Counted from the stretch's first letter, positions 39,568 to 48,104 are shown. The stretch is 64,000 nt of DNA from Phil1 sp040767925 (GCA_040767925.1 JAXGNN010000001.1:1240001-1304000), one strand, 5' to 3'. Notes: generated by a model not told the origin, from the sequence alone. Numbers and translations: made by a program.

Positions 39568-39955
39568 TCCCAACTCCATCAGGAAACGATCCTCCCGGCA
39601 TTGATGCGCCCCATGGCGGGCGCATCAAACCGGCCGACCGTGCGCCCGGAGGCGCAGCCGTACTTTGGCAAGGAAACCGCAGCCCTCGAAAAGACGCCGA
39701 TCCAGGCCGATTACGAGGCGCTCAAGCGCTTTTCCTACCGGGATATCAGCGACAGGCCCTCCGTCTACGAGGAACCCGGCACGGGAAGGACGAGGCCGCC
39801 GAAGGAAGGAGATACGTCGAAAGGCAGCGACGGCCGGCCTGATTTCTCTACCAATAAGGACGCTGTGATTGTATATGCCAGCAACCTGCTCAACCTGACG
39901 ACCGCGAGAGAAAACAAAGAGGCGTGCTGTAATCTGTACTCGGTGATGATCGACG
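39568..39955 (+). repeat. Cassette 5' block, copy 2
   Basis: Second copy of the 390-bp block at 37884-38275, with the uninterrupted reading frame. Confidence 0.85.
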
Positions 39956-40647
39956 GGAAAAGGCACTATTTCACTGGCGAAATCTTCGTAGGCGAGTTGG
40001 ACAATGTGATCGTACCATATCTATCGGATGCTTTATGGGAATGGGAAAATACTTTTCTTAATGGACTTCTCGATTCCAAACGGATTACCTATGAAGGGTT
40101 TATGCACTCGCATCCATATGATAATGTTTCCGATACGTACTCGGGAGGAATCGGAGATACCGCTGTTGCGATGCTTTCCGGTAATATCTATCTCACAACA
40201 CCTAAGGGGCATATCTACGACTTGGTACGGCCGGAAGAGATTATAAATGAATTGCTTAGAGCCAAGGGCGGGATTATGAGTTCTGCATTAACGCAAGCCC
40301 CGGCGAACGCCAAAGATGTCAAGGATTATCAGGACGCCCTGATCGCTTTAAAAGGATGGTTTAAGAATCCGCCGGAAGTGCCGTATAACAACCTTCACAG
40401 CGTTGATACTACTGGTATTAGCATCTATAATCAAGTATATGATCGCAACATGCCTAAGGTTATCATAAATCTAGTCCAGCGTTACTGGGAAAAAGAACAT
40501 GGGCCCCTCGGCTTTGACTTATATGAAGCATATAAAAACCCAGGTTACCTTTTTGATGAACTCCGGCAGCAGCTCGGCCTTTTTGCAGAAGAAGCGGAAC
40601 GGCAATACTACGAAAACGGAGGATCTCTAGATTATGGCAGCAAATAA
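39604..40647 (+). CDS. DUF4329/JAB-like orphan toxin cassette 2
   Basis: A 347-residue paralogue of cassette 1, with the intact frame RPEAQPYFGKETAALEKTPI leading into the same conserved block and a DUF4329-like domain (CCNLYSVMIDGKRHYFTGEI, YEGFMHSHPYDNVSDTYSGG, LSGNIYLTTPKGHIYDLV). It is about 75 residues longer than cassette 1 because of an insertion after the metal-site region. The start is uncertain: an ATG at 39604 and a TTG at 39601 both lack a ribosome binding site, and the frame is open back to 39535, so this is probably the tail of a former full-length toxin. It overlaps the downstream lipoprotein gene by 14 nt. Confidence 0.55.
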   Translation: MRPMAGASNRPTVRPEAQPYFGKETAALEKTPIQADYEALKRFSYRDISDRPSVYEEPGTGRTRPPKEGDTSKGSDGRPDFSTNKDAVIVYASNLLNLTTARENKEACCNLYSVMIDGKRHYFTGEIFVGELDNVIVPYLSDALWEWENTFLNGLLDSKRITYEGFMHSHPYDNVSDTYSGGIGDTAVAMLSGNIYLTTPKGHIYDLVRPEEIINELLRAKGGIMSSALTQAPANAKDVKDYQDALIALKGWFKNPPEVPYNNLHSVDTTGISIYNQVYDRNMPKVIINLVQRYWEKEHGPLGFDLYEAYKNPGYLFDELRQQLGLFAEEAERQYYENGGSLDYGSK

Positions 40648-41371
40648 GCCTATAGTACGTTTCTTAGTTGTTTTAATAAGCGTTCTTCTAGCCTTGCTGC
40701 TCACAAGCTGCTCCGTACTTCCCGATTATCGTATGCAAGCCTTAATGTTGGTGAAACCTCCCGATAAACTGATTTATGTGATTAGACAGGATCAGAAACT
40801 GAACGCAAGCGGTGGGAGAATTATAGAGTACGCTGATTTTAATGGCGGTCGCCATGTGAAAATCAGCCTAGAATCATATGACTATGATGCTTATGACGGG
40901 AAGTACTTTCACACAAACGCAAATCTCATTAGAGAGGGGACGTATATAGTCTCAATCGCCAAAAGGCATCTGTTTTTCTTCTGGAAGCGTTACTTCCAAT
41001 TTACGATTCAGGTTGTTTCCCCAGGAAAATACAATGTCGATTCCTGTGTTCCCGAAGATGACTTCACATACGAGGAACTCGAGCCGACATATTGTGAAAA
41101 CGCCACCGCCTACATGCTTACTCCTCCCTCAAACATTATTTATCCGGTAGGACATGAAGGTGCAATCGACCTTTCTGGTCTCGTAGTAAAGCCGGTAGAG
41201 GGAATGTTCGTGGAACCTTATAACATCACAGATCTCGACTACACGCTCGAAGGCGACGTGGACTTCAACACGCCCGGGAATTACATTGTGAAGGTGTTTT
41301 TCACGGACGACAGGGGGCGGGATTTATGGTTCTGCTTCACCGTGGCGGTAGCGGAGCCGGTGGAGGAGTAA
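40634..41371 (+). CDS. Lipoprotein, putative immunity partner of cassette 2
   Basis: A 245-residue lipoprotein (LISVLLALLLTSC signal) paralogous to the one at 38790, again with two Ig-like units starting LVKPPDKLIYVIRQDQKL and LTPPSNIIYPVGHEGAIDL. Middle regions differ strongly between the two paralogues while the C-terminal 49 residues are almost the same, as expected when cognate partners are exchanged between conserved flanks. The start overlaps the end of cassette 2. Confidence 0.65.
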   Translation: MAANKPIVRFLVVLISVLLALLLTSCSVLPDYRMQALMLVKPPDKLIYVIRQDQKLNASGGRIIEYADFNGGRHVKISLESYDYDAYDGKYFHTNANLIREGTYIVSIAKRHLFFFWKRYFQFTIQVVSPGKYNVDSCVPEDDFTYEELEPTYCENATAYMLTPPSNIIYPVGHEGAIDLSGLVVKPVEGMFVEPYNITDLDYTLEGDVDFNTPGNYIVKVFFTDDRGRDLWFCFTVAVAEPVEE

Positions 41372-41373
41372 GT
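41227..41373 (+). repeat. Cassette 3' block, copy 2
   Basis: Second copy of the 147-bp GC-rich block at 39374-39520. Confidence 0.85.
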
Positions 41374-41427
41374 GCCTTATCCATTCCTAAGGCAACCGCC
41401 CAAAATAGAATACGCGATCCGGTAAGG

Positions 41428-41451
41428 ACGGCTCCGCAGGGGGCCGTTTTT
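41428..41451 (+). terminator. Intrinsic terminator after the cassettes
   Basis: ACGGCTCC-GCA-GGGGGCCGT followed by TTTTT; separates the cassette region from the downstream phage tail genes. Confidence 0.75.
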
Positions 41452-41527
41452 ATATGCCCGCATCCGCCGGCCCCGACACGGGCGGAAACGGCAAAAAAAC
41501 GGGGAAACCCGAAACGAGGAGGATTCC

Positions 41528-41809
41528 ATGGATTATCTCAACGAGAACGAGATCGACAAGATCTCCGGGGACACGGGACGCGCGCTCGCCGCGCAGAGGA
41601 AGGTGAGCATCGTTATCGCACAATCGCCCGACGGCGCGCCGTGGGAGGGCTGCCTCAACGGCTACTTCTTCCGCATCCGGCGCGGGGTGCCCGTGGAGGT
41701 GCCGGAGGCCATCGCGGAATTGATCGGCGAGAACGCGCGCGTCACGGAGCTTGCCAAAGCCGCGATCCGCGAATACAGGGCCGGGCGCGGCAAAAAGCTC
41801 TCGGCGTAA
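41528..41809 (+). CDS. Small phage protein, unknown, 93 aa
   Basis: Not recognised. MDYLNENEIDKISGDTGRAL... is a soluble, mixed-charge protein; DGAPWEGCLNGYFFRIRRGV and PVEVPEAIAELI look like a small beta-rich fold followed by a helix. GAGGAGGATTCC precedes the ATG. It opens the tail/adaptor gene series and sits 12 nt before the adaptor gene, a position used in related phages by small head-tail proteins. Confidence 0.6.
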   Translation: MDYLNENEIDKISGDTGRALAAQRKVSIVIAQSPDGAPWEGCLNGYFFRIRRGVPVEVPEAIAELIGENARVTELAKAAIREYRAGRGKKLSA

Positions 41810-41821
41810 GGAGGGATTGGA

Positions 41822-42367
41822 ATGACGCTCAACGACATCATCGTCTCCGCCCTCGCGCAGCTCGACCGCGGACACGACGCGCAGACGCTCGACGTGTGGC
41901 GCGACAAGCTCACGCGCTTCGCCAACGACGCTTTGATCGACCTCGCATCCGCGGCGCAGCCGCGAAGAACCGAAACCGCAACGATCGCGGGCGGGCGGCT
42001 CGACATCGGTGCGCTCGATCGGCCTTGCCTCAAGGTGCTTTTTGTCAGAAAAGACGGAAAAGCCCTCCCCTTCCGCCGCGGGGAGAACCCGGGCGAGCTC
42101 TTTGTCGAAAACGCGGCGGACGGCGAAATTAAAATCACCTACGCCTTCGCGCCGAGGGAGCTTTCCGCCGCGACCGACGTTCCGGAACTGCCCCTCCCCT
42201 GCCACGCGCTGATCGTGACCTACGTCGTGGGGCGCGAGCGCGCCTCGGGCGACGTCTCCGTGCAGCGCGGCGGCAACGTCTACTTCCAGATGTACGAGGC
42301 CGGAAAGCACATGCTTCGCCCCGGCCTCGGCAGCCCCGACGAATACAAAATCGTCAACAGGTGGTGA
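41822..42367 (+). CDS. Phage head-tail adaptor protein
   Basis: A 181-residue protein with an N-terminal helical region (LNDIIVSALAQLDRG, WRDKLTRFANDALIDLASAA) and beta-rich middle, ending ARHM-like MYEAGKHMLRPGLGSPDEYK. The overall layout resembles podoviral adaptor proteins (tail tubular protein A / P22 gp4 role) that join portal to tail. Identity is by layout and neighbours: it directly precedes a P22-gp10-like tail hub. AAGGAGGGATTGGA precedes the start. Confidence 0.6.
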   Translation: MTLNDIIVSALAQLDRGHDAQTLDVWRDKLTRFANDALIDLASAAQPRRTETATIAGGRLDIGALDRPCLKVLFVRKDGKALPFRRGENPGELFVENAADGEIKITYAFAPRELSAATDVPELPLPCHALIVTYVVGRERASGDVSVQRGGNVYFQMYEAGKHMLRPGLGSPDEYKIVNRW

Positions 42368-42372
42368 GGGCG

Positions 42373-43797
42373 ATGTCGGTGAAGATTTTCAGGATCGACG
42401 AGTTCTACGGCATCGACCAGTCCCGCGACGAGAACGCGATCCCCTTCTCCATGCGCCCCGACGCCTGCAACATGGACACGGAAAACGGCGCGCTCGCCGT
42501 CGCGAAAGGCTATGCGCGTCACATCCCCGCGCCCGTCCCCGGGGAGGGAGAAATCCACGCGCTGTGCGTCTACGCGAGAAGCGCGGGCGACATGTTCGTA
42601 TGCGCCGCGGGCGAGAGCCTCTGCGCGTGGGACGGCGAAAGCTGGCGGGAGGTCTATACCTACGAAGGCGGCCTCGCCCTGCACCGCTTCGACTTCGAGC
42701 AGGCGCAGATCGGCGGCACGGACTACCTCGTCGTCGGTTGCGGGGAGAGGCGGCTCGTCAAGTTCGACGGGACCTCGGCGACGCTTTTCGGCAGCAGCGA
42801 GGAGGCGAGCGACATCCACGCGCTGTACCTTTCGATGTACCGGGGAAGGCTCTTCGCGGCGGGCGACCCCGATAACCCCAACCGGCTCTATTGGAGCCAG
42901 CTTCCCGGCAGCGGAAGGAGCATCGAATCCTGGGGGCCGGTCGAGGCTTCCCCCAACGTGGAGGGCGGGCACGCGGAAGTGGGCAGCATCGCGAGCGATC
43001 CCATATTGGGCCTCGCCGCGCTCTCCAACCAGCTCGTCATCTTCAAGAAGCACAGCATCTACCGGCTCCTCGGCGACAGGCCCGGCAACTTCACCATCGA
43101 GGAGGTCGATTCCCGCGCCGAGCGCACGGCGAACACGGCCGTGGTCAAATGCGGGGACGCGCTCTATTTCATGACGGCGGGCGGCATGTGTTGCTTCAAC
43201 GGCGTGACAGCCGAACCCATGCGGGACGCGCGGCGCATCCGGAACATCCTCGCGGCGGCGGACGTTTCCCGCTCGATGGGCGCGCTGTGCCGCGACAGGC
43301 TATATTTTTCGCTTGAGGACGCGCAGGGCGGCGCGCTCGTGGAATACGACCTCGTGCGCGGGACCTACATGCTGCGGCGCGGCTTTCACGTACGGGGCCT
43401 CGCCGCGCGGGATGGGAAACTCTACCTCGTCGACGCCGCGCGGCACGTCTGCCGCTTCAACGAGGGGGGCACCTACGACGGCGCGCCGATTTCCGCCTGG
43501 TGGCGTACGCCGGAAAGCGACCTTCGCGAGAAAAGCGCCGTCAAGGGAATGCGCGCGCTGTACCTGCGCGGCAATTCCGACGCGCGCGCGTCCGCGACGC
43601 TCGTGGACGTCAAAACGGGCAACATCACGGAAACGCACAGGCTGCTTCTGCCCGAGGGCGGGAGCGCGGTGCTCGAGGTGCCCCTGAAGAACGAGGGGCG
43701 CACGTTCAGCCTTCGCTTCTACAACGAAGCGGGCGGGCATTTTTCCATCAACTCGGGCGCCGAAATCGAATTCGAACAGAAAAGGAGGACCATCTGA
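42373..43797 (+). CDS. Tail hub / DNA stabilisation protein, P22 gp10-like
   Basis: A 474-residue beta-propeller-like protein. The N-terminal FRIDEFYGIDQSRDENAIPF and MRPDACNMDTENGALAVAKG are characteristic of podoviral packaged-DNA stabilisation or tail-tube hub proteins, followed by repeated strands (FVCAAGESLCAWDG, DYLVVGCGERRLVKFDG, RGRLFAAGDPDNPNRLYWSQ). It closes the portal-adaptor channel and connects to tail fibres. Its presence without a tape-measure gene indicates a short-tailed particle. Starts just after the adaptor stop; GTG codons at 42361 and 42364 are alternative starts. Confidence 0.75.
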   Translation: MSVKIFRIDEFYGIDQSRDENAIPFSMRPDACNMDTENGALAVAKGYARHIPAPVPGEGEIHALCVYARSAGDMFVCAAGESLCAWDGESWREVYTYEGGLALHRFDFEQAQIGGTDYLVVGCGERRLVKFDGTSATLFGSSEEASDIHALYLSMYRGRLFAAGDPDNPNRLYWSQLPGSGRSIESWGPVEASPNVEGGHAEVGSIASDPILGLAALSNQLVIFKKHSIYRLLGDRPGNFTIEEVDSRAERTANTAVVKCGDALYFMTAGGMCCFNGVTAEPMRDARRIRNILAAADVSRSMGALCRDRLYFSLEDAQGGALVEYDLVRGTYMLRRGFHVRGLAARDGKLYLVDAARHVCRFNEGGTYDGAPISAWWRTPESDLREKSAVKGMRALYLRGNSDARASATLVDVKTGNITETHRLLLPEGGSAVLEVPLKNEGRTFSLRFYNEAGGHFSINSGAEIEFEQKRRTI

Positions 43798-43991
43798 TGG
43801 CGCTTGACATGCGCGCGCTCTATTACATCGCGCTCGCCGCGCTCGCCGCGGATGCGAACGGCGGGCAGGAATACGAGAAAAACCGGGCGATCGAAAACTG
43901 CCTCAATCAGAACTTCACGATCATGGCGCAGAAGATCGCCGAGCTGGAGGCGCGCCTCAGTTCGGTTGAAAACGCGCTGGGCTCCCTGTGA
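43797..43991 (+). CDS. Small phage coiled-coil protein, 64 aa
   Basis: A 64-residue protein (MALDMRALYYIALAALAADA...) whose C-terminal half (NQNFTIMAQKIAELEARLSS) is a heptad coiled coil. Its ATG shares one base with the stop codon of the hub gene (TGATG), and AAAAGGAGGACC supplies the ribosome binding site. Probably a small tail or head accessory protein; no family recognised. Confidence 0.65.
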   Translation: MALDMRALYYIALAALAADANGGQEYEKNRAIENCLNQNFTIMAQKIAELEARLSSVENALGSL

Positions 43992-44006
43992 GCGAAAGGA
44001 GGAACT

Positions 44007-44903
44007 ATGGCAAGCTATTCTCTCAAAGGTTACGCGACGCCTTCGGGCGTCGACAGCCGCGAGAAGGTCAAGGACTACCAAAGGATGCTCGGCGTCACGG
44101 CGGACGGCATCTGGGGCCCCGTCACGCAGGCGGCGTACGAGAGGTATAACGCGGGCATATACGGCATGTCCAGCCCGTTCGGCGCCGCGGGAGACGCGTT
44201 CCCGAAATATTACGAGGCCATCCGCGGGATGATCGCCGCGCCGGGCGTTTCGGTGAGCGTCCCCTCCCGCGAGGAGATCGCGCGGGATTACGCGGAGGCC
44301 CTGCGCCCCGGCGTGGACCTCGCGATCCAAACCCGGCGAAGGCGCGGCGAGGAGGCGATGGCCGAGATCGACGCGGACGCGGCCTCCCGCGGGATGGCGG
44401 CCTCCACCTACGTGAGCTCCATGAAGGAGCGCGAGGGGGACGACGTCGAGGGGGACGTGTCCATGATGGAGGCGCAGTATACGGCGACGCTCGCGGAGCG
44501 CATCGCCGCCGCGCTCGAGCATTATTCTTCGCTCGAGTTCGAGGCGGCGCGCACGAACGCGCAGATGGCGCAGAGCGCAGGCAGCGCCGCGGCGGGCATC
44601 GCCATGCAGTGGTACCAGAGCTATCTTAACGGCATGGGCGTCGCGGGCGTCGCGCCCTCGGGCACCTGGGAAGAACCGCGGCTCTCCCCCGAGGATTATC
44701 TCGAATATGTGGCGCTGCTCGGCGCCGCGGGCAGGCGGGAACTGTTCTATTCCCCGTCGGAGGAGTGGGCGAAAAGGCGGGAGGAGCTCATCGAGGCGCT
44801 CGGGCGAGAGCGCTACGAGGCGCTCAAACGCCAGTACGCATACGCGACCGGTTCGGGCGCGACGAGCGCGGGAGGTAGGCTATGGCAGAACAGCACGAAG
44901 TGA
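44007..44903 (+). CDS. Phage protein with peptidoglycan-binding domain, possible ejection protein
   Basis: A 298-residue protein. The first 50 residues form a peptidoglycan-binding-type repeat (VKDYQRMLGVTADGIWGPVT) closely like those in the 35319 effector, followed by a long alanine-rich helical region (EEAMAEIDADAASRGMAAST, EHYSSLEFEAARTNAQMAQS). Helical, wall-binding proteins located after the tail hub are often internal virion (ejection) proteins that open a path through the envelope; this is inferred. AAAGGAGGAACT precedes the start, and it overlaps the next gene by 22 nt. Confidence 0.6.
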   Translation: MASYSLKGYATPSGVDSREKVKDYQRMLGVTADGIWGPVTQAAYERYNAGIYGMSSPFGAAGDAFPKYYEAIRGMIAAPGVSVSVPSREEIARDYAEALRPGVDLAIQTRRRRGEEAMAEIDADAASRGMAASTYVSSMKEREGDDVEGDVSMMEAQYTATLAERIAAALEHYSSLEFEAARTNAQMAQSAGSAAAGIAMQWYQSYLNGMGVAGVAPSGTWEEPRLSPEDYLEYVALLGAAGRRELFYSPSEEWAKRREELIEALGRERYEALKRQYAYATGSGATSAGGRLWQNSTK

Positions 44904-46009
44904 AGAAGCGCTTTGAAATCGCGCTCGACATCAGCCGCCCCATCTCCAACCGCGCGTTCACGCTCGTCGAGGGGGATACGGGGAACGAGCTGATCATCTC
45001 CCTCGCCGACGACGGCGAGCCCGTGGACCTCGCGGGCTGCCGCGTGATGGCGCTCTTCTCCAAATCGGACGGGACGACCGTTTCGCAGGACAGCGGCACC
45101 GAACAGAACGGCATAACGCTCGGCGGGGACGCGGGCAACGTGATTTCGATCGATCTTTTCGCCTCCTCTTTCGCGCCCGGCATGGTGGAGTGCGAGATAC
45201 AGATCTACTCGGGCGCGGCGCTCGCGACCCTCGTCACAAGCGCGAAGTTCAACTTCCGCTGCCGCAGGAGCATACTCAACGCGGACACCATCGCGGCCGT
45301 GCCCGAATACCCGCTGTTGACCTCGCTGCTCGCGGACACGATAGCGCTCTCGGCCCAAACCGCCCTGGCGCTGAACGAGGCGCAGGCGGCCATCGATGCC
45401 GCCGGGACGGGCGAGGCCGCGCGGAACGCCGCGGAAGCCGCCCGCGCCGGCGCCGAAGACGCGAGAGGCGCGGCGGAAACGGCGCGCATCGGCGCGGAAA
45501 CGGCGCGCGCGGGGGCGGAAATCGCACGCGCGTCGGCCGAGCTTGCGCGCGCGCAAGGCTATCTCGCGCTCGAGAACCGGCTCGACGCAGCCATCGGCGA
45601 CGCGGACGGGCTCGTGGCGGAGCTGGAAGCGGCCGTGGAGACCCTCCCCGAGATCGCGGAAATCTCCGGCATACTCATGGGGGACGGCGCGGGCAACGTG
45701 CGCGCCGCCGCGGCGAACGCGGATTACTACGAGCCGCCGCTTCGCGCGCATGATCTCAGCGTCGCGACCGGCGCGTGGGCCGACGACGCGACCTACGCGG
45801 CCTACCCCAAGCGCGCCGCGGTTTTTGTCGCGGGGGCCGCGGCGGACATGGTGCCGGAGGTGACGTTCGCGCTCGCGGACGCCGTGTCCGGTCTTTTGGC
45901 GCCGGTCGCCGAAACGTACGCGGGCGGCGTATATCTCTACGCCGCGGAAACCCCGGCGGCGGTCGTGACGATCAGGACCCTGACCTTCTGGAAGGCGGTG
46001 GGCGCATGA
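44882..46009 (+). CDS. Baseplate/tail-fibre protein, BppU-like N-terminus
   Basis: A 375-residue protein. The first 130 residues resemble BppU-type upper baseplate domains (RAFTLVEGDTGNELIISLAD, VECEIQIYSGAALATLVTSA), then an alanine-rich trimeric coiled-coil-like stalk with repeated AETAR(I/A)GAE heptads (about 180-225), then a C-terminal beta domain. Suited to connecting the tail to receptor-binding tips. It overlaps the following fibre gene by 4 nt (ATGA). Confidence 0.65.
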   Translation: MAEQHEVKKRFEIALDISRPISNRAFTLVEGDTGNELIISLADDGEPVDLAGCRVMALFSKSDGTTVSQDSGTEQNGITLGGDAGNVISIDLFASSFAPGMVECEIQIYSGAALATLVTSAKFNFRCRRSILNADTIAAVPEYPLLTSLLADTIALSAQTALALNEAQAAIDAAGTGEAARNAAEAARAGAEDARGAAETARIGAETARAGAEIARASAELARAQGYLALENRLDAAIGDADGLVAELEAAVETLPEIAEISGILMGDGAGNVRAAAANADYYEPPLRAHDLSVATGAWADDATYAAYPKRAAVFVAGAAADMVPEVTFALADAVSGLLAPVAETYAGGVYLYAAETPAAVVTIRTLTFWKAVGA

Positions 46010-46842
46010 TCGGCAGGACGAACGCGACTTCGGGCGGCTCCTCCCTGGTAAAGGGGGGAGCCGTCCTCGCCTCCCACAGCGCGGGCGCTCCCGGCATGAC
46101 CGACCGCGGCGTCGTGACGCTCGGCGACGGGAAGCAGTACCGCCTGCTGGAAATCAAGCAGAGCGGGACGCTGAGCTTCAACGCCGCGCAGCTTAAAAAA
46201 GGCATCCGCGCGGATGTCTGCGTCGTAAGCGGCGGGCAGGGCGGCGGACGCGGCGGAGCGAATCACGGCGGCTACGGCGGAAGGATGCTCAATCTGTACG
46301 GGCTGCTTCTGGACGATTTGAGCGTGGTGATCGGAGCCGGGGGCGCGGGCGCCGCTTCCAGCAATTATGGATCGCTGGGAGGTCAGTCCACGCTCAGGCG
46401 CGCTTCCGACGCGGGCGCCATGGGGCCGATCCCCGGCGTCGGCACAGGCGGCGGCCGGGGAGGCTACTCTTCATCGCAGGGCGCGTATCAATTTGGCGAC
46501 GCAATCGGCAAAAAGCCTTTCGACGACGCGTCCTATTTCAGCCCGCATTGCGGCGGCGGAGGCGGCGGCGCGTACAGCCCCGGAGGCGGCGGCAACTACA
46601 CGGGCGGCGCGGGCGGGACGAACGGCGGAGACGGCGCGCATCGCATCTCCGTGGGTTCCCCGCAGGGGCAGCCTGGGCCGGCGGGCGACGCAAGCGCCGG
46701 CGCGGGCGGGGCCTACAACGCCGCCGGAGCGGCCGCCTCTTACTATGGCGGCGGCGGAGGCGGCGGCGGATCGAACGGCACCACGGACCGGAACGGCGGC
46801 AACGGCTATCAGGGCGTCGTCTGGGTCCGGATTCCGGCGTAA
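46006..46842 (+). CDS. Glycine-rich tail fibre tip protein
   Basis: A 278-residue protein whose C-terminal two thirds are polyglycine-rich (GGGGGGAYSPGGGGNYTGG, SYYGGGGGGGGSNG), a composition typical of receptor-binding tips of phage fibres, ending in VVWVRIPA. The N-terminal 90 residues (RLLEIKQSGTLSFNAAQLKK) form a compact attachment domain. ATGA overlap with the upstream baseplate gene. Probably determines which cells the particle binds. Confidence 0.7.
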   Translation: MIGRTNATSGGSSLVKGGAVLASHSAGAPGMTDRGVVTLGDGKQYRLLEIKQSGTLSFNAAQLKKGIRADVCVVSGGQGGGRGGANHGGYGGRMLNLYGLLLDDLSVVIGAGGAGAASSNYGSLGGQSTLRRASDAGAMGPIPGVGTGGGRGGYSSSQGAYQFGDAIGKKPFDDASYFSPHCGGGGGGAYSPGGGGNYTGGAGGTNGGDGAHRISVGSPQGQPGPAGDASAGAGGAYNAAGAAASYYGGGGGGGGSNGTTDRNGGNGYQGVVWVRIPA

Positions 46843-46851
46843 GGAGGGAAT

Positions 46852-47085
46852 ATGAAAGCGGCGGTTATCAAAGAAAGTGCGGTCACGAACATCATCGTCG
46901 CAAAGGAGGAGGTGTACGCCGAGTTGGAAACGGCGCTCGGCGCGCGCCTCGTTTGCGTGGACGGGACGGAGTGCGGCATCGGCTGGACGACGGAGGACGG
47001 CGGGGCGAGCTTCACCGCCCCCGCGTCGGAGCCGGAGGCCGATTATGAACAGATCATCGACATATTGACCGGGGAGGTGGAGTAG
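46852..47085 (+). CDS. Small tail-fibre-associated protein, 77 aa
   Basis: A 77-residue protein, MKAAVIKESAVTNIIVAKEE..., with VCVDGTECGIGWTTEDGGAS in the middle and an acidic end. Such short proteins following fibre tips (the pattern NIIV... and GIGW) occur in many phages and may assist fibre folding; the function is unproven. AAGGAGGGAAT precedes the start. Confidence 0.65.
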   Translation: MKAAVIKESAVTNIIVAKEEVYAELETALGARLVCVDGTECGIGWTTEDGGASFTAPASEPEADYEQIIDILTGEVE

Positions 47086-47325
47086 ATGCCCATCCGCACG
47101 ACCGACGCGGCGCGCGCGTGGCGCGCGGAGCAGCAGCGGGCGTTCGCGGCGCTTCGCGCGCTGCTCGCGCTGCCCGCCTGGGCGGAGCTCGATTCGGGCG
47201 CCGCGATCCCCCTCGGCATGAAGGCGCGCTTTCGCCTGAAAACCTACGAATGCGTGAGCGCGCACGCGAAGGCGCTCGCGAGGTCCCCGCTCAACGCGGA
47301 ATTCTGGAAGGAGGTTGCCGAATGA
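47086..47325 (+). CDS. Small phage protein, unknown, 79 aa
   Basis: Not recognised. A 79-residue basic, alanine/arginine-rich helical protein (MPIRTTDAARAWRAEQQRAF...). GGGGAGGTGGAGTAG is the ribosome binding site overlapping the previous stop; its own stop overlaps the endolysin ATG (ATGA), so it belongs to the tail-lysis unit. Confidence 0.6.
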   Translation: MPIRTTDAARAWRAEQQRAFAALRALLALPAWAELDSGAAIPLGMKARFRLKTYECVSAHAKALARSPLNAEFWKEVAE

Positions 47326-48104
47326 GCAGAACATCGGATTTCATCGCCTGGCTCACGGCGCGGCGGGGCGCGGCCTACGTGTGGGGCGCGCAGGGGCAGG
47401 AGGCGCGTCCCGACGGGAGCGTTATCCTCGACGGGAAGCGCGTTTCCGCCTCGTGGGAAAGCTGGGTGGACGCCCGCGAGAACAGCGGCGAGAACGCGAG
47501 GCGCGCGAAGGAGTATATCAGAAAGCGGCTTGAAGCGGGGGACGGCAACGTCCCCTGCTTCGACTGCAGCGGCCTTCTCATGCGCTACCTCAAGGACGTC
47601 AAGGGCTATTTCCCCGAAGACAAAAGCGCGGCGGGGCTCCTCGCCGCGTGCAAAGAGATCGCAAGGGGCGCGCTCACGCCCGGGCATCTCCTGTTTCGCC
47701 ACAACGGCAAAAAGGCGCATCACGTGGGCGTCTACCTCGGGGACGGCCTGGCGATCGAGGCGCAGGGAAGGAGCGCGGGCGTCGTGATCCGCCCGCTCGA
47801 CGCGTCCGGCGCAAACTACTGGAACCGCTTCGGCGCGCTCCCCTGCCTCGCTGAAGACGGCGCAAAAGCCGCCCCGAGGCAGACCCGCTTCGCCGTATGC
47901 GCGGGGGGAAGCGTCAACGTGCGCAAAGCTCCCGGCACGGAACACGCGGCGTTGGCGGTCGCGCACAAGGGCGATCCCATGCTCTTCCTCCCTTCGGCGG
48001 AGAAGGACTGGGGGCAGGTCGCAATTTTCCATGCGGGAGGGCTTGTCACAGGTTACATGCATGTGAAATATATTGATTGTATAGAGGGAGGCATTGAACA
48101 ATGA
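47322..48104 (+). CDS. Endolysin, NlpC/P60-type with SH3 domain
   Basis: A 260-residue cell-wall hydrolase. The NlpC/P60-like catalytic Cys lies in VPCFDCSGLLMRYLKD and the His in KKAHHVGVYLGDGLAIEAQG; the N-terminal segment RRGAAYVWGAQGQEA fits this fold. A C-terminal SH3-type domain (FAVCAGGSVNVRKAPGTEHA, LFLPSAEKDWGQV) binds the wall. No signal peptide, so it needs the adjacent holin (ATGA overlap) to reach peptidoglycan. It would release assembled particles by host lysis. Confidence 0.85.
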   Translation: MSRTSDFIAWLTARRGAAYVWGAQGQEARPDGSVILDGKRVSASWESWVDARENSGENARRAKEYIRKRLEAGDGNVPCFDCSGLLMRYLKDVKGYFPEDKSAAGLLAACKEIARGALTPGHLLFRHNGKKAHHVGVYLGDGLAIEAQGRSAGVVIRPLDASGANYWNRFGALPCLAEDGAKAAPRQTRFAVCAGGSVNVRKAPGTEHAALAVAHKGDPMLFLPSAEKDWGQVAIFHAGGLVTGYMHVKYIDCIEGGIEQ

